Shown: positions 1 to 20,676, counted from the stretch's first letter. The stretch: DNA of 64,000 bases from Rhynochetos jubatus (GCA_027574665.1 CM050649.1:66058150-66122149), one strand, 5' to 3'. The notes: generated by a model not told the origin, from the letters alone. Program-made: numbers and translations.

Positions 1-830
1 AGGTGTTGGCCAAAACCAAAGCTTCCCACCTTTCCACAGGAGCTCTCAAACTATATGATAATTTGCAAATGATGGGTACTGTCATCATGTCAGGTGACCT
101 GGGGCAATGAGGACCTTTTTAGGCCACTCCACTGAACATTGGTGGCTCTCAAATTACATTGGAACTGTGATGGAGGTTAGGTAGGAGATTAGCAACTATC
201 CATCATTAGGTACAAGGAGTATCTGCACTGGTCAGGTATCTACACAACAGGTGTCGAGGTCAGGCAGGGAAGGCCTAAGTAGCATAAGCACTAGTAAGGG
301 TTTGGAAAGACAAAAGAAGAGCCAACGAAACCTTCAAGCCAGATTCTGGATTTTAGGCACTCAAATTTCACTGTAGGTGGAATAAAAGACAACTGGATAC
401 CCCTAGACATGAACAGGAAAACTCTTGGCTTTCCCATTGCACCCTGACTGCTGGGGTTTCAGTCACACATGGCAATCCCATATCACATAGTGTTCCCCAA
501 CAGCACTGCTGACAAAGCCTTCAGTGCGTTTCACTTCATGCTTGTATTAAGCTATAATTTGGAATAAAGGAAGAAGGGAAAAAGTAAACAAGTCAACACC
601 AGAGATAATTGAATAGCACATTACCCCAGAAAAGGCAGAACAATCATCTGTCTAAAGGATCCAGCAGTTCTTTTTGCACGTCTCTCAGTATCCCTAATCC
701 TAATCCATATATTTAATCAATTGTCTGTATATAATTTAAGACAGTATTTCACTCCTTAGTATCTATGATATTATCAAAAGGAAGCAAATTTTCAAGAAAA
801 ATATTTGGCAATATGCCCCACTGTAAACTA

Positions 831-1012
831 CGGAACAGGCTGCCCACAGAAGCTGTGGGTGCCCCATCCCTGGCAGTGTTCCAGGCCAGGCTGGATGAGG
901 CTCTGAGCAACCTGGTCTAGTGGAGGGTGTCCCTGCCCATGGCAGGGGGTTGGAACTAGATGGGCTTTAAGGTCCCTTCCAACCCAAACTGTTCTGTGAT
1001 TCTGTGATTCTA
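831..1012 (+). mobile_element. CR1 LINE 3' tail
   Basis: Runs from GGAACAGGCTGCCC through GGCTGGATGAGGCTCTGAGC to the terminal TTCTGTGATTCTGTGATTCT, the tandem octamer that marks avian CR1 3' ends. Only about 180 bp of the element is present, the usual 5' truncation. It is close in sequence to the tails at 3352 and 39434. Confidence 0.93.
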
Positions 1013-1560
1013 CATTTATCACTGGCTTGGAAAAAGACACTTCCAGTTTCATCTTGTAAACTGCTTCTGCAGAAGATGCTACTATGACTACCTTGTCAAG
1101 CTCCTTGCCCAAAACTAGCCATGCATTTGAGCCCAGGTCTTCCTGAAATAAATTCACAGCTTAACATTTCAAGTTTAGTTGTTTGTCCCATAGGGCTACA
1201 ACAGCAGGGGATGAGCGTGCCACAGATAACTAGGTAGTCAAAATATTCCTGCAGTTTGATGTTTCCTTTCAAAGAGCTCTGGACCAGAAAGGCTTTACGT
1301 AAGAGACAGCAGTTGTGATTATCCAAGGACATTTTAAAAGTCAGTGGGATGTTAAGACAGAAGCAGCTGTGCTTGTGTAGCTGTTCAACATTCCTCTGGG
1401 CTGCAGCACAGAGAGTGGACAGAGAGTGCTTGGACCAATCTGAGACATCCTATCACAAAGTGTGATTGTGTATGTCACTAAGGGTCACCTCAACTGAATA
1501 GAGAAGGGAGTCTTTCTCACTAATTACACACAAAAGTCTTAGTTATCTTTCAGCCATGCA

Positions 1561-1715
1561 ATTCACAGAATTACAGAATGGTAGGGGTTGGAAGGGACCT
1601 TTGGAGATCAACTACTCCAACCCCCCTGCCAAAGCATGTTCACGCACAGCAGGTTGGACAGGAACGCAACCAGGTGGGTTTTGAATATCTCCAGAGAAGG
1701 AGACTCCACTCCAGT
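1561..1715 (-). mobile_element. CR1 LINE 3' tail
   Basis: Starts with ATTCACAGAATTACAGAATG and GGTTGGAAGGGACCTTTGGAG, the reversed CR1 3' end. It then degrades within about 150 bp. It belongs to a different subfamily from the neighbours because the body after the shared start diverges. Confidence 0.88.
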
Positions 1716-3351
1716 TCAGAGCATGCAAAGTCATATTAGCAATCACCTGGGCTGTTATTAACCCATAACTGTATACAATATGTATCCACTGATCTCTGTA
1801 TCATTTTAGTAAGAGCCTCTGAACAGTCACATTTCATGGCTAATGCCTTAAGAATCTTCACTGTCTATATGCTTACAGAAAGCTGCATCTTTTTTCCCCA
1901 CTCATCCTAAATTTGCCTCTTAGTATCTTCAAGTCCTTAAGCTACATCCCTCACAGATGGCACCTTATAGGTAAGCTTGCCAGCTCTTTACATTATTGTG
2001 GCTGTACCTCATAATGAATAGGTCCTTTTAAACGTACTGGGAGGAACACTGTAGCGAACCAAATACATAAAATAAACAATGAACAACCCATGTCTAAATG
2101 CGTAATGGCATATCCCAAACCCTCTCCATCAAGGTGGTAGCAGGACAGATAGACAAGATAAAGGAATCACTCTCTAGAATCTAAGATCTGAACAGTCTTA
2201 CCAAGGGCACGTCACTAATAAAGAACTCAACAGCAGAAAAAAAAAAATTAATGTGAACTTCAGAAGCTCAGTCATGTCATACATTAGGTTTTTCCATACA
2301 TTACAAAACGTCACTGCCATCTTCCTGGGAGAATTTATTATTTCTGCAAAATATGAGAATGCATGGAAGCACCATGGACTACTTCTGCCTGCTCATATAG
2401 ATTAACACATGATTTCCTTTCACGGTATCCCAAAGGAATTTAATTACACTAATACAGGATAATGAGAGCACTAGATAGTTTTAATTAAGGTCAGGCTTAG
2501 GTACATCTCCAGGACTGGATTTGAACACAGCCAAAATAAAAACCCAATACTCAAAGACACAGCTAAAATTCTTTCCCATCCTAATCTTGGCTTTTATAAA
2601 GAATACACAAACCATTATGTTTGCAAACCACAGCCTACAAATGTAGGGAAGTAGAAGTCATAAATGAGTATGTTGCCTGGAATAGAGTTAATTGCTTCAA
2701 AAAGAAGCAAATTCAGAATAAACTTACAAAAAGCTTAACAGATTTCTTTCTTCCTCCCACCTTCTAAAATGAGAAAAAGTCATCACTGTCCTACGGTGTC
2801 TCATTTTACTTGCTTTTATTCTGTTTGCTTTCCATTCAAAACTACTTTTCTGACTCTCAAAGCCATCTGTTAACTCAGAGGGGAGACAGTGCTCCTGTCA
2901 CCTATCCGTGCTTTGCTTTCACAACACAGAAGTCAACTGACTTTTTCAAAATTCACCTTCAAAGTGATCGGGATTTTTCTTCTCTGTCTGCTACTCTAAG
3001 TACTCATTCCACTTAGCTGGTTTCTGTGTCATCTCTGTTCCCTTCTCAAAATTCTCAGCAGCTGGAGTTACTACTCTTTCATCTATGCTGTCTCATCTAT
3101 CGCGACTTCCCCCATCTATGAAACAGTGAGATACATTTTATTTTTAATTCAACTTCATTTTTATCTTAAACTATGTTGAAAAGATAAAGGGTATTGAAGT
3201 GTATAAATGGTCGTATATATGAAAAGATAATGTATTCTAATGTGCTAGTCCTAACACAGTCGCCTGACTATGGAATAACACATTCTGTGTCCTTACCAAT
3301 ACTTTTGTGAGAGGAACAGATAACCCTTAAGTTCAGATAACTGCAGCAGGA

Positions 3352-3600
3352 TCATAGAATCACAGACTGGTTTGGGTTGGAAGGGACCTTAAAGACCATC
3401 CAGTTCCAACCCCCCTGCCATGGGCAGGGACACCCTCCACTAGACCAGGTTGCTCAGAGCCTCATCCAGCCTGGCCTGGAACACTGCCAGGGATGGGGCA
3501 CCCACAGCTTCTCTGGGCAACCTGTGCCAGTGCCTCACCACCCTCTCCGGGAAGAATTTCTTCCTGATATCCAATCTGAATCTCCCCGCTTTCAAATCAG
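3352..3600 (-). mobile_element. CR1 LINE 3' tail
   Basis: Begins TCATAGAATCACAGACTGG, then TTTGGGTTGGAAGGGACC, and runs through CTCATCCAGCCTGGCC to AATTTCTTCCTGATATCC. It is the 3' UTR and the last codons of a CR1, truncated at the 5' side near 3600. An in-frame peptide containing GHPPLDQVAQSLIQPGLEH is an antisense artefact of this repeat. Confidence 0.94.
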
Positions 3601-3870
3601 ATATCCTAAGTAGGATCCTAAGAGTTCACTCAGCCAACAATTCTCTCCCATCATAACCTCTGTAAGCTCACGTCACCATACACTCAAGCCCAAACTCTAT
3701 ACTCTGACATGAAATCTTATTCACTGTAACTCTACAGTCAGCAAGTTGCTGCTTTTACTATTTTTTCTTCAGTGCCTCTCTATTAACAGAGATATATTCC
3801 TTGGTAACTCATTAACAGCCGTATCACTGCTGCATTACTGCACATGCACACCTCACCTGTCCAAACTCAC

Positions 3871-11530
<7,660 letters not shown>

Positions 11531-11534
<4 letters not shown>

Positions 11535-11542
11535 TTTGTCAT
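11531..11542 (-). promoter_or_regulatory. INPP4A: Upstream ORF 2 overlapping the INPP4A start codon
   Basis: Minus strand ATG ACA AAA TGA. Its stop codon TGA overlaps the main ATG (AAATGA), so ribosomes starting at the first ATG terminate on top of the true start. This arrangement is compatible with leaky scanning or reinitiation. The sequence fact is certain; the regulatory role is inferred. Confidence 0.5.
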
Positions 11543-11647
11543 GAAGAACCCTTCTTTTCTTGCAGCTTGGCTTTACTGATGTTCGCCTTACAGAGCAGCG
11601 GAGTGCAGCAGGTTGTCTCCAACTGCTATTCCTCTGACATCACCACA
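11535..11647 (-). other. INPP4A: INPP4A 5' UTR part of the start-codon exon (probable)
   Basis: Upstream of the ATG there is no in-frame coding sequence beyond a TAG at about 11628-11626, so this is untranslated. The best acceptor is at 11649-11648: on the minus strand a TTTACTCTCTTTATGGCTTAG run precedes TGTGGTG. This would make the whole exon 11429-11647. Weaker AGs closer to the ATG cannot be excluded without RNA data. Confidence 0.6.
11626..11640 (-). promoter_or_regulatory. INPP4A: Upstream ORF 1 in INPP4A 5' UTR (MSEE-stop)
   Basis: Minus strand ATG TCA GAG GAA TAG, a four-codon reading frame about 90 bases before the main start codon. It lies inside the exon only if the acceptor near 11648 is used. 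The effect on translation is inferred. Confidence 0.45.
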
Positions 11648-13209
11648 CTAAGCCATAAAGAGAGTAAAAACAAGACATCAGAATTTTAGGCCACTATCAG
11701 CTACTGTTCTTTTTAACAGCAGCAAAGCCACTGACTGCCATAAAATTGCCTCAGGTCATTCAAATAAAAACGCTCAAGGCAGATCCAATGCACAGTAACT
11801 CGATTTGCATGAACTGTACGTCTGTAGCGTTTTACTGCAAATTGTTGAAGACTGCACCGCATGCAAGAAAAGCTCGTCTGTCAGAGAATGGGGGTTGTGA
11901 GAGACTCGTTAACAGACCAGCTGCTTTTCTCCTTTGTCTAAGTTATGAAACCCTCCTTAATGAAGTTTCCTGGTTTTCATAATCCCTGGGGAGACCAAGT
12001 AAATTTGTCAGATGGGGCCTCTGTCTGCAGAGGTAGGACAAGGGATAAGGACAAAGGGACACAGGGTCGGCAGAACGCAGAACAAAAGGGCAGGAAATGT
12101 TGTTAGTGTCAGCAAACTGTGTCATTCCAGCCTCTACTGCCATGAGAAAGGGATATTGAATACTATAAATAAAACCTACTGGGCCAGGGTGAGGCTGAAA
12201 TTCTGGGATGTTGATGGAAAGAAAAAGTAAAAGGGGATGCTTGCTAATGTGGCACACAGCAGGATCTGTGCTTCTCCTTCACCCCATACTTTCTTGGTCT
12301 ACAGGCATCCACAACAGTTGCTCTTCCCCTCACGATGCCCATAAAGTGAAACATTATGCTAGGAAAGAAGCACACAGCCTATAGAAAATTTGTTTATGTT
12401 CTTAAATGTGGTGGGTTTGGTTGGGCTGATAAAACTTGAATGTTCCTTCTGTCAGCCGCATTAGCAGTGCAGTTCTGGAATTTTTGTATTCATTTCATAA
12501 TATTATGACAAACTCCATTCATTTAGGAAGTGAGATTAGGAGCAAAATCTGATAAACCTGAAAGTTAGTAATACAGTGACCACTTCCTCTGAGGCTGAGC
12601 GACCTAACAATGGGTAAGATGCATTCTAATTAAATCAAACACCTAGCTTTTACTTGTGTTTTAAATAGACATTTTAAAACTGTCTGAAGGCCTCCGAAGG
12701 AACATTCAACCTGCCTAACTTAAATCTCTAAATTTAACTAGTCAGCATCTCCCTCTGGAGGATTTCAAAAGAATCTCCTTCTCTCCACAGGGGACTCAAG
12801 CACTTAACCAGCACTGGTTCATTGGACATCTAAAATTCAGATGTAACTTAAGTACCTAAAACAACTGAATCTAACACCACCCTGGCCATCTACATGAGTT
12901 TAGGAATGACACTTTAAATGGGGACCTCATTCTAGAGAGGAAGGAATTTGGGCCACCAGATGGACCAGTCTACTGCCCCTCAGAACTAATACTTTGCATC
13001 AGTGATTGAACTCAGGTTAAACAATATAATGTCGTAATTCCAAATAGCAGAAAAGTAAATTCTTGAGTAGAAGAAGCAGAAATTGAGAGCTCTGAATGTC
13101 CCATCCCCAAAAGCTTTGAGACTCAGTGACAACATACAAAACAACACTGTGCTTATAGATATAATTTATGACAGCCAAAACTTAAACCAGGCAGTTTTCC
13201 AGTTCATAT

Positions 13210-13373
13210 GGAATCACAGAATAGTTGAGGTTAGAAGGGACCTCTGGACTTCATCTAATCCAAACCTCCTGCTTACAAGCAGGGTCAGCTAAAGCGTGTT
13301 GCTCAGGACTGCGTCCAGTTGGTTTTGGACAGGAATGAAGACTCCATAACCTCTCTGGCCAACCCTGTTGTTT
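13210..13373 (-). mobile_element. CR1 LINE 3' tail, degenerate
   Basis: GAATCACAGAATAGTTGAGG, then TTAGAAGGGACCTCTGGA, followed by CAAACCTCCTGCTTACAAGC. It is an older or distinct CR1 subfamily tail of about 160 bp, ending near CCAACCCTGTTG. Confidence 0.85.
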
Positions 13374-14034
13374 CAACGTTTGATCACTCACAGTAAAAAA
13401 GGTGTGGGGTTTTTTTTTCCCACCACTTCTTTTTTTCTGTTTTAATGGTTACGTGGTTAAGTGGCTAGTGAACTACTAGTCTTTCTTAAATAGCACTGGA
13501 ATGTCCTAAGATTTAGTCAAATAAAACTTCCATCAAGATTCTTTGCCTGTTTCTGAGTCCTTCCATTCTTCTATTTTTTCCCCGATAAGTTTTCCTTGGA
13601 CTGTTCTTTATGTAATGGGACATCTAATGGTTTGTAAGTCCATTAAACCTAACTGCCCAATGAAACAGAACACCTAAAAACATGCTTGCAGAGATTTAGA
13701 CAGGATGTCATAGTCCCTTCTCCCAAATCCTACAAACAAGTTATTAGACAATAACTAACATATTCTCATAGGTACAGGTCAGATAGCAGTGAGGTTAAAG
13801 AGTGCAGTTGTTTTTGAGTTAAAATCTCTGTAGTTGCTGACATCCTTAAAAAGGGTGAATCCTTGAGAAGTTAAAATAGGGTGTTTTCTTTGTTCTGAAA
13901 CTGTTTCTATTTAAATATTACTGAGCATAATAATTTTCCAGGGTTCAGTGAGTTCTCAACTATTAATTTAAATTGCAATATTAATTCCTCGCCTAATGAT
14001 ACATTTTTAATTTACTTACACTGATCATACTTAC

Positions 14035-14097
14035 AGAGGGCTCTTTTCCTCATGTGTGGAGGGATTTTGCATATCATAACATCAGTTAAGTCCACAT
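14035..14097 (-). other. Candidate 63-nt exon upstream of INPP4A start
   Basis: The minus strand has GTTAATTTTTCAG before ATGTGGACTTAACTG and a strong donor GTAAGTATG at 14034. One frame is open throughout and reads VDLTDVMICKIPPHMRKRAL (phase 1 in and out). If spliced to the acceptor near 11648, the frame meets a stop almost at once, so it would then act as 5' UTR. I do not recognise the peptide. Confidence 0.35.
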
Positions 14098-17000
14098 CTG
14101 AAAAATTAACAAAATAATCAGCGTAATTAATCAATCTTTTGATACAGCATATAACACAACCAACAATTCTCAGCTTAACTGTAAGTGTAATATTTGATTA
14201 CTAGCTCTCACATTAAAATTCACTGAAAATGGCAGAAGAGTGTGATCTGAACCTCACGCAGCACTAGTCATAGCCAGTCAGAGCAGGAGCACAAAGAAAT
14301 ATGCTTACGCTGAAAAGGGCTGACTTCAGGTCAGCATTTGGTGAGTGGGTAGAATAGCTGTAAGAAACATACGTTAAGCACATTTATTGAAAGGGTTGGT
14401 GCTATTAAGAGAAAGGAATGTATATGATACGTTGAATATGAGGCAGCATTGGCTACTGCGCTTGCTTTTCTACAGTTAAACTTTCAAAACGTTGCTGTTT
14501 GGAAGAGTCATAACCACCACTCTCAGGAGAAATGATCCTGTGTCAAAACACAGAAGTTCAAAAGATGAGGATGTAGAGTTCTTTCTTCACTGGGTGAAAT
14601 TACTATGCGAGGTAGGCTTCTTTGATCAGCTAGCAATAAGCACACAGGAAACGTGAATTATTTTTAAATCTACTACGCGTTAACTGAAGGACTGTATTTG
14701 TTAATGGTACCATCTCATTCACGTACATTTGCCAGAATAGGATATGCCTTTTACGACCTCTCACGTATGCCACACTACAATAAAAGACATGGGAAAGTCC
14801 AGTCTGAGCTTTTTGATTTGTCAGCCCTACCGATTACCCCAGATTGCTTAAGAACGTAGGTACGAGCTCTTACCACTTATGGAAAAGGTTTTATCTCACC
14901 TAAACTGCATAGGAAGCAGGTATCCGATCTCAGCTCACTGGCCAGGCTCTCTACATAGTCAATGGTGAGACACAGGCCCTTTGAGAGAATGAGTCACCAT
15001 TTTCCAAGGTAGGTGGGATGAATCACCTCTCCCTTTAATTATAGAAAGAATTTAGATGACTAGGTTAAGCCTGATGCTGCAGCTGGTCAAACTGGATCCC
15101 TCCCACAGTTGTGCTAGCTCAGGCAGGGATGACTTCCCTCTAGTCACTGCACAGCCTGACAGACCCACACAACAGACGCCCTGATCACTCTCTTGAATTA
15201 CAACTGTTTCAACCGTTACAATTTTATGATCGTGTTTTTGATAGAAATCAATGGAGGTATGATTACTATCAAATTAAAATCCATATTAACACACCAGAGA
15301 GCTTCCTAAGACTGGAACCACTCCTGGAGCCAGCAATACCAAAGGCTGATGTAATTCATGTCCAGGCAAACCCCGTCTTGAAGATGGCATGACACACCTA
15401 CACACAGCCTTTGGCTTTGCCCTTACTGCAGACAGTGGATGCTGACGATACGTCCAGCTTTATACTTCATGAAGTTTTGCTGCAAGCCCAGTTTTCAACT
15501 GTGGTTTCAGACGAAGTGTGAAAAGCTGTTTGACCTCCAGTACCAGTAATGGTAATTTCCATTGTGCAGAAAAGGCTTCTGAACAAGCCATCCTTCTGTT
15601 ATGCGAATATCTGTTTGGTGCTCTATTAGCAACAATGCACATGACCAGAAGAAAAGGTCTTCATCAGATGCCACTTCCAGTCTGCTACCCTCAGTCTTGG
15701 CTGAAGCAAATGCCACTGTGCACGGCTGCACATGCTGTGTGCTTGAAACCTGCAGACATTTGGTTTCACTATGATGGCTTGCAAAATCTCAAGCAAAAAT
15801 AATGATCATCTATGAGCTCAAAATCATCCCTTGGTGATTAGCTAATACAAGTACAAATCAATATTTACCTTATCTCCACCATTGTTTTGTCAAAGTGCTT
15901 GGTCTGTTCCCTTCTTGAAAAACAGTATCTCCTATCAAACTACCCCTTGAAACAAACGTGTCAGGTGAGATCAAACCTTCTTTCACCCTAACACCTACTT
16001 TTTTGACACTCACTACACAACTGTAAGAAACAGGATTTTTCCAATTCACACATCAATTAGCAGGAGAAAGAGGATAATCCAATTATAGACTAAACCAAAA
16101 TCTGCTTTGAGACTGTACTTTTCTTCAGCCACAGTGCTCTGGGCTAATGGCATTTGACTGGGGAAAGAGACATGCCAAAGGAGAAAATGCCACAGCAGTG
16201 GACAGCTAAATGTTTCTGTTACATCTACATGAAGAGGATAACAGAGAAAGGAAGAACGTGACACCTTCTTCAATGCTTTAAAAAAATGGGGATGCAATCC
16301 TAACAACAGTTAACCATCATCTCCAAGAGGGAGTGAAAAAGTAGTTGTGGGGTACTTACTGAACTGCAGTTAGTTTAACCAATCTCTGGACTGTAAGATC
16401 CACTCTCCGAACCTTACAAATTAGGGTTCCTGTTCCTGAACAACCCATTTTGAAACACCAAGAGGGCTCCTTCTCCATTCTTCAGATAACATCTTAGTAA
16501 AAAGTTTCTCTGGTTGAAGATGTTTTAGCAACACACAAAAAATGGAAATGAATACAGCCTGCAACAGTATTTTGGATCTGCAACACAGCCAGGTTTCCTA
16601 CTAACATCCTATTAACTATTTGCCCTATCACTATGGGCACAATAATGGAAAGGATGAAATGCCAGACTATGCTAAGTTATGACTATATTGCCTTCCATCT
16701 AAGAGCACCATCTTTAGTATAGCTAGCACACAGGCATTTTAGTTTGGGGTTTTTTACCTCCAACCACAGACAACCGTGGTAGGGAAACAAGATTTACCAT
16801 GCTGGCTCAAGACCAATCTTCCAGCAATTCCAGCATCCCATCTCCAATAGTTGTTTCAAAGAAGATGCAAGACACTTCACTGACCATACTTCAGCATCTG
16901 AGGTGAAGGTCTGGATCAACCCTATCACTCATGGCTGCAGTGGCAGCCCAAGAGCAGAACATCAGCCCAAAGGACAGGAAAAGCCTGCTAAGATCAATAC

Positions 17001-18724
17001 TGATTAAGAGCTCTTTTTTTTTTTTTTTAGAATCTCAGAAGCACTTCACTCTTCTGTCTCATTTCATTAATGTCCTGAATCTCACACAGGTCACAACAGG
17101 TAAACTCAGAACCATGAGCTTGACACCTCCAGTCAGATTCTTCCTTCTGGTCAAACTTAAGGGTAACACAGACCTTGTCTACTGCATATTCACCAGAAGA
17201 CAAGTTTCAGTCCCTTTTACTTACCCCAGGAACTAGGACATCCTGCTTACCATGACTTTTGGGAAGATGAAAGAAAGCAAGTGATGCCAGCATCCAACAT
17301 GGACCTTTGCTTCCCACTGAAATTACTTCCCCACCAAAAATATACTCGGCAGGTGCTAGTCCATCAGTTCCAGAGGCTGTACTTCCCCCTCTCAGACTGC
17401 CCCTTAAGTCCAGGTTCCCCTCATAAGCTGGTTCAAAGCCCCCCTCTCCCATTGGCCAGAATATTGATCACCTAGGACATAACAAAATAACTGTGACTGA
17501 AGAGTCTTTTGTCATTCTCTGAAGCCCTCCTCAGGATTCCGAGCAAGTGGGTGACCTCAGCAAGAACAGGAGAAAGTCTTCTACCAGAAAACGAAAGAAG
17601 CTACCGCAAGATACAATGAATGTATTTGTGCAGTGCAGAAATCCCCTAATGGAACCTTTCAGTGATATTTAGATAAAAGGCCATTTCAGCAGCAGAAAGT
17701 AGCTTGCTTTCTCACTGCCTTCCCATCCACCCTCTCCCACTTACTTACAGACAAATCTGTAAGTCACAAACTTTCTTCTTGACCCTTCCCCCCTTTGAAC
17801 TTCAGCAAACTCAATTAATCTAAAAACCTGATTTTATATCTTTAATATATTTGAGTGCTTTTAATAGAAAACTGCAATTTAGGCCACTTAGTTCTTTGTG
17901 CAAATTAAGACTATTTGTCTATATTCACAACTGAAACACAATTACCATTCTTAATGAAATGCTGTTTTAATTTCACTTGTCATCACACCACTTCCATTTC
18001 TTTAGTACTCTTCCTGTGACCACAAAACTACACACACCCACGGGTGGAAGTGCACACTTGCACACTAAAGCTAACACACACATTCGCTGACTAAACAGAA
18101 GAAAGCACAGTGCTCTGACTTTGCAAAAGCGCTTTTATCTAGTTGAGCACAGCACAACACCACGGAAAACAATGAATCTTGTTACAGAGCAGCCTGAAGT
18201 CCAACCCTCTTGGCCTTCTCTATTGTTCTACCAGCAGAAACCAAAACAGCTTACAAATGGTCTTTACTCTGAACTGATCTTTACCATATTCACAAGAAAC
18301 GTGCTGAGTACATTGTGGCAAAGCTTCCTGTGCACGGGACGACTTCTCTCCTCATGACCCAGGGCTCCCGCACTACCCATACAGACATGGAGAAGTATTT
18401 TCTGTTGAGTTTGGACTGGAAATCCGTTTCTGAATTTGATGGTCCTTTGGACACTCTCCAAAAGCCTACCTCTTCTAAAGTAGTCCTTCATCATAAGCAT
18501 AGTGCTCACAATGCAGAAATAGCATTGCTGTAACTGGGAAGAACAAAGAGCTTAATCCTCTCTCTGAGCTCCTCCTGCTGCAGGAAAGGGTGGGGTAGGG
18601 CAACAAAAGCAGAAAAAAGGTAAAAAAAAGGTCCCAACAGTTTATGATCTGAAACAGAGATGAACCAGACACACCTTAACATTTGCTAATGATTTCATAT
18701 TGCTGTTGATTACAGATAGATGGC

Positions 18725-20676
18725 AGTAAACTATCCTCCAACATCGGATGTCCTCACAGCTGGTGAGCGAGCCAACCAGGGAGAGCACCCCACTGCACCT
18801 CTTGTTTGTGAACAGAGAACCACCTGTGGGTGATGTGATGGCTGGGGGCCGCCTTGGGCACAGTGATCTTGAAATGAGGTTTTGATTCTTGGAGAAATAA
18901 GGAGGGGGTCAGCAGAACTGCTACCTTAGACTTCCAGAGGGCTGTCATCTTACAGGCGTAGGAACATGCCATCCCCATGTGCTGGAAGATGAGGTGGCAG
19001 GGAAGATCAGCCTGGCTGGACAGAGAGCTTTGGCTGGAACTCAGGATAAAAAGGAAGGTTTGTGACCTTTGGAAGAAGGTGCAGGCAACTCAGGAGGACT
19101 ACAAGGATGTTGTGAGGTTTTGCAGGGAGTAAATTAGAAGGGCCAAAGCCCAACTAGAATTTAACCTAGCTTCTGCTGTAAAGGGCAATAAAAATGTTTC
19201 TGTAAACACATTAGGAACAGAAGAAGGGCTAAGGAGAATCCCCATCCTTTATTTGATGCATGGGAAAACACAGTAACAAAGGATGAGGAAAAGGCTGAAG
19301 TACCTAATGTCTACTTTGCCTCGGTCTTTAACAGTAAGACAAGTTGTTCTCTGGGTACCCAGCCCCCTGTGATGGTAGACAGGGCTGGGGAGCAGAATGA
19401 AGCCCCCACAATCCAAGGGGAAATGGTTTGCAACCTGCCAAACCACTTAGACACACACAGGTCTACGGGTCAGACGAGATCCACCCAAGGGTACTGAGGG
19501 GGCTGGGGGAAATGCTTCCCCTGCCACCTTCCACCAGCCACCAGCTGCCCTGGCTAACCAAGGGAGGGCCCAGCTGACTGGAGGTTAGTAAATGCGACAC
19601 CCATCTACAAGAAAGGTGGGAAGACAGATCCAGGCAACTACAGGCCTGTCAGTCTGACCTCAGTGCTGGAGAAGGTTATGGAGCAGATCATCTTGAGTGT
19701 CACTGCGTGGCATGTATGGAACCACCAAGTGACCAGGCCCACTCAGCATGGGCTTATGAAAGGCAGGTCCTGCGTGACTAACCTGATCTCCTTCTAGGAC
19801 AAGGTGACCTGCTCAGTGGACGAAGGAAAGGCTGTGGATGTTGCTTACCTAGACTTTAGTAAAGCCTTTGACACCGTTTCCCACAGCATTCGCCTGCAGA
19901 AACCGGCCACTCATAGCTCGGATGGGCGCACTTTTTGGTGGGTAAAAACCAGCCTGGGTGGCCAGGCCCAGAGTGTGGCAGTGAATGGAGTTAAATCCAG
20001 TTGGCAACTGGTCCCAAGTGGTGTTCCCCAGGGCTCAGTACTGGGGCCAGTTCTGTTTAATGTCTTTATCAACGGCATCCTGGCCTGCATCAGGAACAGT
20101 GTGGTCAGCAGGACTGGGGCAGTGACTGTCCTCCTGTGCTGGGCACTGGTGAGGCCCCACCTCCAATCCTGTGTCCGGTTTTGGGCCCCTCACTGCAAGA
20201 AAGATGCTGAGGGGCTGGAGCGTGTCCAGGGAAGGGAATGGAGCTGGGGAAGGGTCTGGAGCACAAGTCCTGTGAGGAGCGGCTGAAGGAGCTGGGGGTG
20301 TTCACCCTGAAGAGGGGGCTCAGGGGAGACCTGATCACTCTCTACAGCTGCCTGAAAGGAGGTTGTAGAGAGGTGAGGATTGGTCTCTTCTCCCAAGTAA
20401 CAAGTCATAGGACGAGAGGAAATGGTCTCAAGTTGCATCGGGGCAGGGGTTTAGATTGGATATTGGGAAAAACTTCTTTACTGAAAAAGTGGTCAGGCAC
20501 TGGAATGGGCTGCTCAGGGAAGTGGTGGAGTCACCATCCCTGGAGATACTGAAAAGATGTGTGGATGTGGCGCTTAGGGACATGGTTTAGTGGTGGACTT
20601 GGCAGTGCTGGGTTACTGGTTGGACTCCATGATCTTAAAGGTCTTTTCCAACTTAAATGATTCTATGATTCTATAC
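18725..20676 (+). mobile_element. CR1 LINE, long copy with RT remnants and internal deletion
   Basis: Covers the end of the endonuclease region, the linker, the reverse transcriptase and the 3' tail. Readable landmarks in shifting frames are DEEKAEV near 19285, GNYRPVSLTS near 19636, QHGFMKGRSC near 19746, AYLDFSKAFDTVSHS at about 19843-19887, and SGVPQGSVLGPVLFNVFI at about 20017-20070. After FNVFIN the sequence jumps to GILACIRNS, so the part with the catalytic FADDT motif is missing. It resumes with the C-terminal [15 protein letters not shown] and ends TTCTATGATTCTATA. Frameshifts and stops show it is inactive. Confidence 0.93.

Larger units (their letters stand above)
1..3870 (-). other. 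INPP4A: INPP4A intron after coding exon 8 (continues off the left edge)
   Basis: Intronic sequence with no coding exon that I could recognise. It contains three CR1 tails (listed separately) and otherwise AT-leaning unique sequence. Short open frames at 828-1157 and 3377-3656 are readings of CR1 tails. Confidence 0.8.
11648..18724 (-). other. Upstream region of INPP4A start exon: probable 5' intron
   Basis: No coding gene recognised. It contains the CR1 tail at 13210 and the short candidate exon at 14035-14097, plus a T16 run at about 17013-17028. The rest is unique AT-leaning sequence. That this is INPP4A intron rather than intergenic is inferred from the presence of a 5' UTR acceptor and the lack of a promoter-like CpG-rich segment. 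Confidence 0.55.

Noticed and set aside
1096-1332. Minus-strand frame of 78 codons considered as the next INPP4A exon.
   Set aside because: Its sequence does not match the expected post-C2 region of INPP4A and it lacks suitable splice sites.
3377-3656. Repeated peptide containing GHPPLDQVAQSLIQPGLEH at 828-1157, 3377-3613, 29255-29692 and 39456-39731, looking like a small protein family.
   Set aside because: All four are the same antisense reading of CR1 3' tails, not genes.
17013-17030. T16 run followed by AG on the plus strand, resembling a splice acceptor.
   Set aside because: No open exon or donor follows on the plus strand; most likely a homopolymer.
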